Below are positions 53,900 through 64,000 of a stretch of DNA of 64,000 nt, in pieces. The position numbers and the translations under genes were made by a program. The notes beneath the pieces were generated by a model, which worked only from the letters and a program-made list of their open reading frames with translations, did no database searches and was not told the DNA's origin. Each line of letters begins with the position of its first letter. The first letter of the stretch is position 1. This DNA comes from Anastrepha obliqua (Eukaryota > Arthropoda > Insecta > Diptera > Tephritidae): NCBI RefSeq assembly GCF_027943255.1, contig NW_026562179.1, forward strand, positions 6,016,501 through 6,080,500, in the 5' to 3' direction.

Positions 53900-55730
53900 C
53901 CATCTTCTTTCGGCTAAAGCATGATAGTGTGAAGCAATGGATGCTTTTATTGTGCTCAGTCGGGTGGAGACTGCCACCGCCTCTGCTAAGTCTAGTGTCG
54001 AATAATTTCTTGCCAGCTCATCCGCTATCTCATTACCCCGTATGTTCCCATGACCGGGAACCCATATCAGAGTAGTTTCAAGCCAATGACTAAGTAATTC
54101 TAGTTCCTCTCTACACTGTAAGACTAGTTTGGATGAACCGGAGCTGGAGTCTAAGGCCTTGATAGCTGCTTGGCTGTCTGATAAGGTAGCTACTCTTGCA
54201 CCAACTTGCTTTTAGATTCTCTGATCGCTAAAAGTTCTGCCTGGAACACGCTGGCATAGTCAGGAAGTCTAATTGACTAAGAGAGGTTGAGTGGCTCTGA
54301 ATGGAAGCCAGCTCTCACGGTATAGATTTCGATATCGTATCTTCCAATCATCTTCCCTTTGTTCCATTCGACTCTCGGTGGAAAACGTACCGTTAAGTCC
54401 TTCTTAAAGTTAAGGTCTGGGACTGTGCAGCCTGATCTGTTTTTGAACAGCGAGGGTCCCTGTAGGAGGATCTTACTGTGACCGTACGACCTTGTTGTCC
54501 AGCTTCCTATGTCTCTGAGTCTCCCCGCGCTTCAAGTAGCTATTGTTTTAATGTGTAAATCTAATGTTTGCAGATGAATTAGTACATTGAGCGCTTCAGT
54601 AAGACTGGTGATAAGCGCTCCTGATGCACGCTGTTCTTTGTATCTTGTTCAGCTTAGTTTCGTTGTATTTCTTTTCTGTTGCAGGCCACCAAACTAGTGC
54701 CGCCTATGTTAGTATAGGCCTTACAATGGCTGTGTAGGACTAGTTTTGGTTGGAGACTTCATTTTTTACCCAACATTCTCTTATACGTGCTAAGTGCTGT
54801 ATTCGCTTTCTTCACCCTGTACTCTACGTTGGACTTCCAGCTGAGTTTGGGGTCTAGGATAACACCTAGGTATTTTGCTTGGTGGGCTAGCGTGAGACTA
54901 ACACCGCTTAGTTTTGGGGGATTAAAGTTTGGGGGATACCTCGGTTTTCTTAGTGAATAGCATCACTTCAGTTTTTCTCTGGTTTACACTTAAGCCACAG
55001 TCCGTGGCTCAATTGCTGAGTAATACTAGAGCTCCTTTCATAATCTCACTGATTGTGGTTGGAAACATTCCTGAAACCCTAAGCACTATGTCGTCCGCGT
55101 ACGCCACTACTTTAATTCCCTTTCGGTTGAATTTGGTAAGGATATTTTTGACACTTAGTAACCACAGCAGAGGGGATAAGTCTCCTCCCTGAGGGGTTCC
55201 CCTCTTGACAGCGCTTTTTATCGGGCTGATGCCTACCTCACCGATGATTATTCTAGTTTTAAGCATGTTCTCTATCCATTCCTTGAGACCCATGTCTGTG
55301 CCTAACATATTAAGAGCCTCAATTATGGATCTTGTGTTAACATTGTTAAACGCCCTATTTATGTCGAGAAAAACGACTAGTGAGTATTGTTTGTATTTTA
55401 TGCTCCTCTCAATCGTACTTACAATCTCATGAAGAACTGTCTCTGTGAATTTGCCTTTGAGGTAGGCATGTTGAGATGGCGAAATCGTTGTGTGTAATCT
55501 TCTCCCTCAGATATACATCCAACAATCGCTATAGAGTTTTGAGAATATAGGAGGATAAGCTGATGGAATTGAAATCTTTCGCTGTATCATGACCGCATCT
55601 ACCAGCTTTGGGGATAAAAATAACCTTAGCCCTCCTCCAGCTTTTTGGAATATACCCTAGCATAAGGCTTTTTCCGAAAACGACCTCCAGCCAAGGAATC
55701 GTCGTTTCTCGAGTGTTCCACAGCATGGCT
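53900..55730 (-). pseudogene. LOA-2 ORF2 C-terminal part (RT and RNase H)
   Basis: RT motifs: I-P-K-S-W-R-R-A-K-V-I-F-I-P-K-A-G (~55655-55600), G-T-P-Q-G-G-D-L-S-P-L-L-W (~55205-55165) and Y-A-D-D (55101-55090). RNase H: H-G-N-I-R-G-N-E-I-A-D-E-L-A (~54055-54013). The reading frame changes repeatedly. Confidence 0.8.
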
Positions 55731-55906
55731 GGGAATATCCCTTATGGGCCGGCTGCTTTGTATGGTTCAAAGTTTTTAATCGCCCATAGTATTCTATCTT
55801 GGGATGCGATGTGATTGATTGTATTGGATGACAGGTTGGATGTTTGAACACTTTTAATATTGCTCTCAATATATTCTGTGTTACCTGTGAAATGTGTATT
55901 TATAAG

Positions 55907-56291
55907 ATACTAGCTTTAACCCATCAGAAAAATATCAAGCAAAATTATTTTTATTAATTTTCTATCTCAAACCGTTTTTAAACTTTGCATTTGGTTCATA
56001 GTTGAACATCTTATGCGGATTATGAAGTCTAGAGTGTGCTATAAATAGTGGGAAATAGGAAAAACTAAGATTTTTTAGATTAAATTTAAGCAAATATTCG
56101 ATTATTAGTGACGAATGAGAGTGGAGGCGCGGCCTGGGGGCTGTGGGAAGGGAGCTCCATCATAAAAACATGCCTATAACCTTCATTGGGTGAAAATATG
56201 AATGTATAAAAATTTTTACGTCATTTGGTGTTGTCGTTTCCTAGTGATGCGCGGACAACGTACAGACATTCACCTTTATAGAATAGATTCT
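55907..56291. other. 385-bp block of unknown origin inside LOA-2
   Basis: It separates the RT part from the linker part of LOA-2 and is much more AT-rich on its left than its host. It begins near ATACTAGCTTTAACCCATCA, which resembles the 'CTAGCTTTACCC' start seen in some insect LINE/SINE tails. No terminal repeats or target duplication were found. Confidence 0.35.
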
Positions 56292-57300
56292 TGAGTGTCG
56301 CCCGAGGATTTTGTCCATTCTCCGTTATCTTTCTTCTAGAAGGAAGGGCAGGAGTGTTCTTTGGATAAAAGCTTACCTAGTCTGGCCGTATCTTTGGTTG
56401 ATTCGATGGGACTACAATAATCTCTCCAAGCCTCTGGGCAAACCTCTTTGATCGCTTTATTGTATTCCCTAAGGCAATCTTTGTAGGGTTTAAAGTACTT
56501 GTGTTTGTAACAGATGTTGAAGATTTCTCTTGTCATTTTCCTGAGTTGACTTAAGTCTTCATTCCACCAGGTGGGATAGGTTGTTTTGTCATATGTGGCA
56601 CAACATGAAGCTTCCAGCCCTTTCGTCAGCGAAGCTTCAAAAGCTCTTACTTTCTCATCTAAGTCTTCACTTGGCGTTATGGTTTTATTTATATGTTGGA
56701 GGTTAGACTTAGTTACTCTACGGAATATGTGCCAGTTTGTTCTTCTAGGGTTTCACTATGGGGTCGGTTTCTCAAGCTTGAGATTGATATCGAAGAGAAT
56801 CCAACTAAGGATTTCGTGTCGGCTACCCTCCAATTTGAGACGAATTGAGATTTGGGAATTACTGTTTGTGCATAGGGTAACGTCTAAGACCTCTTCCCAG
56901 CCTGGAAAATTTGCCGATCTCGGAAAAGTGCCAAGGTTGGTATTTAATAATAATTCAAAAAGTTACTCAACTTTTTCATTCGTCTCCGAACTGCCTCAGA
57001 GCTCGTTTCTGGCGTTTGCGTCACAGCCAATCAACAGTTTATCTGTGTTGTTTAGTGTTGATGGGGATCAAGCCACTTCGTCTGGCGGCGCCGGTTTATC
57101 ATGTGGCATGTAAACTGATGCCAGGTATTTTGCCGATTTCTGTAACTCCACCTTCACCACAGTAAAATCAGGAGTACTAAAATTGGAACACAGAAAAGCT
57201 TTTAAGTGTTTTTTAGTGATTATGCATGATCGGGGCTTACCGTCTTGTAGAATATGTTGATGTTGTTGTTGTCTTGAAACTCTTTAACCTCATTGGCTCT
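56292..57300 (-). pseudogene. LOA-2 ORF2 N-terminal part (endonuclease and linker)
   Basis: The linker frame 56536-56336 reads Y-K-D-C-L-R-E-Y-N-K...C-S-P-I-E-S-T-K-D-T-A-R-L, a LOA-type block between endonuclease and RT. Upstream minus-strand pieces show endonuclease motifs (C-D-A-N near 57020, W-V-R-A-N near 57300). Several frames are needed to follow it. Confidence 0.6.
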
Positions 57301-57371
57301 GACCCAAGGTTCCTGTATAAATCCCCTTCCCTGAGGAAAACATCTCAGTTCTCTGTAGCACGTTTCGAGTG

Positions 57372-58190
57372 CTAGGCATCGGGTTTGTTATCGTCTTCAG
57401 CTAGGTAGAGCTTTTCTAACTGTATATTGTTGTCGACCTCAACTAGGTCATCCTTATTTTCACTGCTGTCTGCTTTGAAATTTTTTAGTTTGGCCTTTCT
57501 TGGACCAAACCGCATTTTATTGTCAGATTTTTTGAGTATTGGCAGGCCCTCATCGTTAATCTGCAGAACGAATGACATGCTGCTCTTTTGCGGTTTTTCT
57601 GCCTTCACGATCGCCCAGACGTCCATCGGAACCGCAGGGTTGTGTGACTTTAGGTATTTCAGCACATGTGCACCGCTTAAGTCCATCACTGGTAGCCAAA
57701 TGCGAGCGTGCGGAGGGCAAGGTATGTCCCTGGCCGGAACAAGCTTAAGCCTTAAGCCGTCCATTGAGCTGCTGATCTCAGCAACGCACTTTTCTAGGAC
57801 AATTCTTGACCAGTCCTCGTCGACCTTACTGAATGGTATTTTTTTTGTGTCTTCGATGCTGTTGGACACCTTAGGTCTATTCGGTTACTGATAGATCACG
57901 TCCTGTGATCGGTTCCTCTTCGTCGCATCGCCTTTTTTATTGTTGTCCGCTTTTGGTTTTTTGGATATGAAGTCTTCGTGCTCCTTTACCACCTGTTGGT
58001 ATTTTACCTTGTCTGCCGCGTCGCGGTCGTCAGTCGCTCCAGCGAGTTCATTCTTAGCAATCTTGCTTAGAATGAACCTTGTCTTCGTATAGTGAGACTT
58101 CATGAGGGCACCCTCTGACTTGGGTTTTCTTGCGGCCTGCCTCTCTCTCTGAGTGCCGTCTGCCGCCTTTTGCGATATTGTTGGTAAAAC
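57372..58190 (-). pseudogene. LOA-2 ORF1 (DUF4780-type)
   Basis: Two open pieces (58190-57885, ending in a TAG, and 57869-57372) make up an ORF1. The C-terminal piece has the DUF4780-like series: R-I-W-L-P-V-M-D, V-L-K-Y-L-K-S-H-N-P, V-W-A-I-V-K-A and V-L-Q-I-N-D-E-G-L-P. The N-terminal piece is K/R-rich. One stop separates them. Confidence 0.7.
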
Positions 58191-58385
58191 TGTTTATTGT
58201 TGCTGGTTGCTTGGTAGGGGTGTGCTATGGCTGGCACTTCCCTTACTCTTTGCAGACTCAGAAGTATTAAAGGGAAGTAATGGGGTCCCCCGCGGCAGCG
58301 CCCCTTACCGCGGTAAGGCCACAGTTACTCTCGAAGGCGGCCAGGTATTCGAAAGGGAAGCTCTGGTGTGTACTTAATGGGAACT

Positions 58386-58724
58386 AGGACATTTGAAGCT
58401 CGCCGCTACAATAAGATTATCAGTGGAGGCTTGGCTAGTAATGGAAGAAACTTTGCGAAATTGTGTTTTGGGTATGCAATTTGTGAACTCCCTTTCTCTC
58501 GAAAAAGACTAATTGTCGAACCAACTAACAAAAGGGCCCTCTATAGCTACTTTTTTCTACCAATTTGCTGTTGAAATGTCTTAAGCTCAAACCTATATAT
58601 CGACCTTGGGCCTAATTATATTTGTACTTAGAGATATTATTAGCAATTATTAATGTGTTCAATGATTAAAATTTTTTTTTGAAGGATATCAATATCATCG
58701 GCATACGCCAACTATTCCACGCTC
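58386..58724. other. Unassigned spacer
   Basis: No gene or recognisable element. Short open stretches here have no coding character. Confidence 0.5.
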
Positions 58725-58985
58725 TAATAAAAAATTGTGCCTAAGCGATTAAGTTTTGTGGCTCGCACGATCTTTTCCAGCATCAGGTTAAATAAGCCAC
58801 AACCCAGAGAGTAAGCTTGTCTGAAACATCATTTGGTATCAAACGGATAGATCCGTCCCAATTTTGACGGCGCTGCAAGTATTGAGCAACGGCATTTTGC
58901 ATAGCCGTAATAGTTTTGCGGGGATACCAAATTCAGACATTGCTGTCGAATGTAGCAGTAGGCCAAAAGATGATGTGTGTTGATT
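58725..58985 (-). pseudogene. Short RTE-like RT fragment
   Basis: It resembles 61847-62115 of the larger RTE-like remnant (for example AAGTTTTGTGGCTCGCACGA against AAGTTTTGCGGCTCGTACGA). It covers the RT segment around the 'F-D-x-x-x-K-L' palm region. It is highly degraded. Confidence 0.65.
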
Positions 58986-59084
58986 CTTCGTTCATGACTA
59001 GTTACAACAAAAGTAAATTCAAAAAAAAAAAGATTATAAAGTCTATATTATTAAGATATGTAAAGCGATGTTAAAAAAGTAGGA

Positions 59085-60540
59085 ATGATGCTAGTTATTT
59101 TTGAATACGTGAGTTTAAAACAAATTTTAATATTAAGCGAGAATCTAAAAACACTACACCAACCATTAACATCACCCTTCAGTATATGTAAATCCGCCGA
59201 GTTTGAAATAATAGACTATATTTTTAAATCATCCGCTTACAGAAGGAAATTGGCAAAAGAAAAACCTCTACGAATATCATTGATAAATAAAACAAAAAGC
59301 AAGGGACCCAATATACATACTTCCTTGAGATACCCCAGAAGACGGAGAAAAAGGGACATACAAGGCATCATCAATAGAAACTACACAATGTATATTACAT
59401 AAGTAAGACCGCAGCCAATCTAAGAAAACTTAGTGAAAGCTCAGAAATATATGTTTATCTATTAAAATCGTAGGCGATACTTTATCGAATGCTTTTGAAA
59501 AATCAGTATAGATACAGTCAACTTTATGCACTCCCGAGAAAGCCGCAATACAGTATTCAGTGTAAATGTCCAAATTGGAAACTGTGGACCTACCTGCCAC
59601 AAAACCATGCTGGTATGATGATATTATACTTTTAGTTGCAAAATATATCTTTTCTTTGACAATATTTTTAAATATTTTAGATACTGACGGGGGCTTCGAG
59701 ATTGGTCTGTACTTACGGATATCTTTTTTTTATAACTTTTAAAAAATGCAGCCACAACTATCACAAGGCAAGAACTGAACAATGTTTGAAAAGAGCAACT
59801 GAAAGACCAGAGGTAGCATCCATAGGATTTATCCAGTGTGAACCATTTACAAAATTTGCTTTAAAAAAATTAGCTTAGATAATTTATCATCCAGAAAAAA
59901 AGCAGATAGAACACCAGAACTGGACTTCTTATATTTGATGGATTCCCAAAAAAACTTCGGACTGGATTTATTATTGTTTTTCGAACTTAAAATACATTTA
60001 TTATATAAAAATTTATTTAAACAGTTAAATATTTTTATGTAATGTTAATACATAATATAAGCTTCATCTCTTTGGTTTATTTAAAACTTCTGAGAGATTT
60101 TGTTACGCCTATTCTTAAGTCTTTTATACTCGGAAGCTTGTGAACTAAGGAAGCTTGTACTGCCTTTCTTTAATTAGAGGGATATTTATGCGCTAACTTC
60201 AATTACAGATTTATCCGCAAATGAAAACTCACAATTACTCGGAAATACTAAAATCCACATTGTCACTGACAAAAATGAGATATAAAATTATATTGAGTTT
60301 GTTTTGAAAACCATTATTTTCACTGAATTGAAATACTATAAACGACATAATCGAATTAACTTTCATTGGTAAAAGACCCAGTTTAGATAAATTATTAGAC
60401 CAGATAATATTTGGAAGATTGAAATCATCAAATACACATAAATGATTATTAGGTAACTGATTCGGGACCAGTGATGAAATATTGTCCGTGTGAGCTCTAT
60501 AAATATCAAAACTACTCCCTCACCTTACTTGAGAAACCCT
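59085..60540 (-). pseudogene. Jockey/CR1-like LINE remnant
   Basis: Minus-strand readings give an endonuclease fragment (D-F-N-L-P-N-I-I-W-S near 60420; L-D-L-I-F-V-S-D-N-V near 60265) and then RT motifs (Y-R-P-I-S near 59715; F-V-A-G-R-S-T near 59605; Y-T-D-F-S-K-A-F-D near 59495; and a D-A-L-Y-V-P-F-S-V region near 59350). Stops and frame changes are frequent. Too eroded to place in a family with confidence. Confidence 0.65.
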
Positions 60541-60654
60541 TAATAAATATACATAATATAAATGATCGGAGATTGAATAAATATTGCTTAGTGAAACGAG
60601 GAACGAACTAAAATAGGTCCGATATGCAATAAGAGACTATTTGAGCCAAATCGT

Positions 60655-60755
60655 TTTCAAATCGCTTTATTATTGGTGGCGACTTTAATGCAAAGCATAC
60701 AGCATGGGACTCAAGACTCCATACGACTAAAGGTATATAAGGGCGTTTGAATAAG
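60655..60755 (+). pseudogene. LINE endonuclease fragment (Jockey-like)
   Basis: The plus strand reads I-I-G-G-D-F-N-A-K-H-T-A-W-D-S-R, the conserved catalytic block of Jockey-type AP endonucleases, followed by a stop. Orientation is opposite to the neighbouring remnant, so it is from another insertion. Confidence 0.7.
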
Positions 60756-61225
60756 TACCTACACAGTGCAAACCCTTAAAGGAATTATAAAAGTCCTTTA
60801 ACATTTTTAATGTAAAGTATAATTTTAAAATTATTTTTAGTATTTCTACAAAGTGATTTCGAAATTAATTACTTTCTTTTGCTTATATAAAAGGTATAAA
60901 ACTATTAATTTTAATTAAAAGCAACAGCAACAACAATAGCAAAAGTTAGAGTGACAGGGGTGTTGAAATTGGAACCAGTTTATTAAAACGATCTTGAAAT
61001 CATTTTTCCAAATAGATTTTACTCACAAAGGGTAAAAAATCTCGTGTTCGCAAATTTTGTGCGAAGAATAGAACATGAAATAGCGCTGTGCAAAAGGGAG
61101 AGTTCTAATTGTTTCGATTCCGCACTTTTTACCAAAAAAAAATAGTCAGCTGTCACTAAACAAAATGTGAAGAACGCCCCCTTCATGTGAAAAAGAGAAG
61201 AGAGATGCAGCCCATCAATCAAAAA
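60756..61225. other. Unassigned AT-rich spacer
   Basis: No gene is seen. It includes a CAA/CAG-rich stretch at 60920-60945. Confidence 0.5.
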
Positions 61226-64000
61226 GATTCTTCTTCTTCTTAATTGGCGCGATAACCGCTTACGCGATTTTGACCGAGTTTCTTTCTCGTGCTAATCGGC
61301 GTCAGTTGGAAACACCAAGTCCAGTCAAGTCCTTCTCAACCTGATCTTTCCAGCGCAGAGGAGGCCTTCCTCTTCCTCTGCTACCACCAACTGGTACCGC
61401 ATCGAATACTCTCAGAGCCGGAGCATGTGGAGCCATTCGGACGTCATGTAGTGTGTAGCCATTCTGCGCTATGTCTATGTTGTCGTAAAGCTCATATAGC
61501 TGATCGTTTCATCGCCTGCGATATTCGCCACTGCCACCGTGCAAAGGTCCAAAAATCTTACGCAGAATCTTTCTATCAAACACTCCAAGCGTCGCTTCAT
61601 CGGATGTTGTCATCGTCGACGCTTCTGCGCCATACGTTAGGATGGGCATGCTGAGAGCCTTGTAGAGTGTTAGTTTTGTTCGTCGAGAGAGGACTTTACT
61701 GCTCAGTTGCTCACTTAATCCAAAATAGCGCTTGTTGCTAAGAGAGATTCTACGTTGGATTTCCAGCCTGGCATTGTTATCGGTCTTAATGCTGGTTCCT
61801 AAATAAACGAAGTCTTTTACAACTTCGAAATTATAAAAAATGTTCCTGAACAATTAAGTTTTGCGGCTCGTACGATCCTCTCCAACATCAGATTAAAGAA
61901 GTCAAACGACAGCGAGTCACCCTGTCTGAAGTCTCGTTTGGTATAAAACGGCTCGGAGAGGTCCTTCCCAATTCTGACGGCGCTGTTCGTATTGAGCAAC
62001 GTCATCTTGCATAGCCATATAAGTTTTGCGGGGATATCAAATTCAGACATCGCGGCATACAAGTAACGCCTTTTCGTACTGTCGAATGCAGCTTTGAAGC
62101 GGCGAAGATGGTGTGTGTCGATTCTCCTTTCATGGATCTTTTCCAAGATTTGGCGTATTTTTAATATTTGGTCGATGGTAGACTTTCCCGGTCCAAAGCC
62201 ACACTGATAAAGTCCAATCAGTTGGTTGATGGTGGGCTTCAGCCTTTCACAAAATACGCTCGCTAGAACCTTATAGGCGATACTTAGAAGACTAATCGAA
62301 CGGTAATTGGCACAGATTGCCGGATCACCCTTCTTATGGATTGGGCAAAGCAAACTTAAGTTCCTATCAACAAGCATGCTTTCACCCGACCATAATTTGC
62401 ATAAAAGCTGAAGCATACACCTTACCACCTCCTCGCTCAGTCGGCAGTCCGTCGGCTCCCGCGACTTCATTGTTCTTTAGCCGCGTTATCGCTATTCTCA
62501 CCTCGTCATGATCGGGTAGCGGAACGACAATTCCGTCGTTAACGATTAGGCTATCGGGATCTTCGCATTCTCTCTGACATGAGAAGCTATCACTATTTAA
62601 CAGTTTTGAGAAGTGTTCCCTCCATAATTTAAGTATGCTCCGGTCGTCAATCACCAGATCGACGTCTTTGTTCTTACAGAAAATCGTCCCGGTATGGAAA
62701 TCTTCTGTAAGCCGCCGAACTTTCTGGTAGAATTTTAGGGCGTTGTTCCTATTGGCCAGCATCTCAAGCTTCTCGCAGTCTCGTATTTCGGCCTCTCGTT
62801 TCTTCGTCTTTTCTTTCGACATTCCTCGTCGTACCAACTGGTTTTTTGAGCTCGCCGGAAACCGATTTTTTCTTCGGCGGGGGTATGTAGAGAACGAGAA
62901 ATGTTGCTACATTGCTCGTTCCTGGCGGGTTTTTGGGCAGTACTCTCTGAGAGTAGGAGTGAGAGTCAAGTGGCGAATCTTCTGGCTGTTTGATGTGATT
63001 GTAGCTTTTCGATGTTCAACATTCTTTGCGTAGGTAGATGTAGATTTTTTGCTGCAGAGAGGAGTGTGCGTAGTTTGGCTGCAACAAGGTAATGATCCCA
63101 GTCTATGTTGGGTCCTCGGATCGAAAGTACATCTAAAACACTAGAAGCGTCTCCTCCACTTATCCCAACATGATCGATCTGGTTTAGCGTTTTTCGATCA
63201 GGAGACATCCAGGTAGCTTGGTGTATCTTCTTATGCTGGAATCTGGTGCTGCAGACTACCATGTTTCGGGCCCCGGCGAAGTCGGTCAGCCTCCGTCCAT
63301 TACCTGATGTGGGATCCGATTTTCATGTCGTGGCGGGGGTAGCGCTAATAGGAACGTTCCAAGCACTCAAAGAAGGAATCTTTGATGTGAATTATTGCGA
63401 GACGCTCGTCCACCGGAGTAAACGACAGAACTTGGCGACGAAGTCTCTCTCCCACAACAAATTTGACAGCGAATTTGCGCTCCTTTAGATGGCAGCTGTA
63501 GTAGACGTCGCAAGGTCATAAGCTTTTCTTGCCTTGTCCCGTCCATCGCATCTCTTGAATGGCAGTGATGTCAGCCTTTACTCTCACGAGGACATTAACC
63601 AGCTGGGCAGAGGCACCTTCCCCACTAAGGGATCGGAAATTCTAGGTGCATGCCCTCAAATCGTTATCCTTAGTTCGTTTACAGGGGTCGTCATCAGTGT
63701 AGGAAGTTCTCATCCGAGGCTTTTTTAATATTTATTTAAGTGGCGGGTCCCAAACCCAGCGCACAAGCAGCTATTCTAGAATGCTTCGCCTTCTCACGTT
63801 AGCTCACTCCCGAACGGGTGTTTGGGAGCTACCCAGCGGATACTTTGGCAAATCCCGGAAGTTGTGAGCTGCTTGAACCATATGCAGAAGAATCATACCA
63901 GCCATTCCCAAGTGAATGGCGATCAGTAACTTTACCCACTTGCGTGGACTTCTACATATGGATCCATCCTCGAAAAGTTTATCAGTGGAATTTTCTCCAG
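61226..64000 (-). pseudogene. RTE-like LINE remnant, running out of the window
   Basis: On the minus strand: an endonuclease of the craniofacial-development-protein-2-like type (A-D-I-T-A-I-Q-E-M-R-W-T-G near 63575; N-Q-I-D-H-V near 63190; R-G-P-N-I-D-W-D-H-Y near 63110), a linker (62837-62382), RT (62470-61817, with P-I-H-K-K-G-D, Y-R-S-I-S-L-L, F-G-P-G-K-S-T) and a C-terminal domain (61853-61509, Y-L-G-T-S-I-K, L-T-Y-G-A-E-A), followed by G-R-G-R-P-P-L-R-W-K-D near 61360. Several frameshifts are present, and the catalytic Y-A-D-D region is missing between L-M-L-E and the next block. Confidence 0.8.

Larger units (their letters stand above)
53880..58385 (-). mobile_element. Second LOA-like element (LOA-2), degenerate
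   Basis: A minus-strand LINE with ORF1 (58190-57372), endonuclease/linker (57300-56330), RT (55730-55000) and RNase H (54200-53900). It is clearly a different lineage from the pair at 4873-15408. Many stops and frameshifts are present. A non-homologous 385-bp block lies at 55907-56291. The 5' limit near 58385 is estimated. Confidence 0.75.

Noticed and set aside
58153..58574. Small plus-strand genes near 58150-58570
   Set aside because: Partly opposite LOA-2 ORF1, with no domain or codon signal of their own.

Overview
The window is eukaryotic repeat DNA, almost certainly from an insect and most plausibly a fly. It is AT-rich, carries many CATA/TATG runs, and holds errantivirus, mdg1/412-type, Helitron, mariner, LOA-like and RTE/Jockey-like elements. 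No host gene, functional tRNA or rRNA was found. Tephritid affinity is a guess: the gag looks like the Yoyo/17.6/gypsy group and this was not tested.

Layout. (1) Positions ~1752-52897 are built on a tandem gypsy-class (errantivirus) array: internal region 1 (1752-24142), a shared LTR (24143-25405), internal region 2 (25406-52484) and a terminal LTR (52485-52897). Both internal regions carry the same large pol deletion. (2) Internal region 1 has its env gene split twice: by a head-to-head pair of LOA-like non-LTR retrotransposons (4873-15408), and by copies of a ~3.8 kb terminal-inverted-repeat DNA element (working name: CAG element). (3) The leader of internal region 2 is interrupted by one Helitron running from 25669 to 48259. 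The Helitron itself contains more CAG elements (C, D, E) and a young mdg1/412-like LTR retrotransposon (37262-44045). (4) The right end (53244-64000) is a graveyard of minus-strand LINE fragments: a second LOA-like lineage with a DUF4780-type ORF1, a Jockey/CR1-like remnant and an RTE-like remnant that leaves the window.

CAG elements. Six copies (W, A-E) share ~37-bp near-perfect inverted ends starting CAGAGAATG. Each complete end carries a mariner transposase fossil, two tRNA-like A/B-box modules, or a tandem array of ~360-bp dimers with tRNA T-arm-like motifs followed by T-runs. No transposase of their own is visible, so they look non-autonomous.

Main result. The 7-bp target duplications of copies A, B and C do not match within each copy, but they match perfectly between copies. 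They show that blocks 19365-19850 and ~23432-26656 have exchanged order. Restoring the order makes both the gypsy env and the Helitron 5' region contiguous. Either a three-repeat misassembly or real ectopic recombination would do this.

The only near-intact coding units are the pol frame of the mdg1/412-like element, its small upstream membrane ORF, and ORF1 of the plus-strand LOA copy. All coordinates of repeat boundaries were found by eye and may be off by a few bases.
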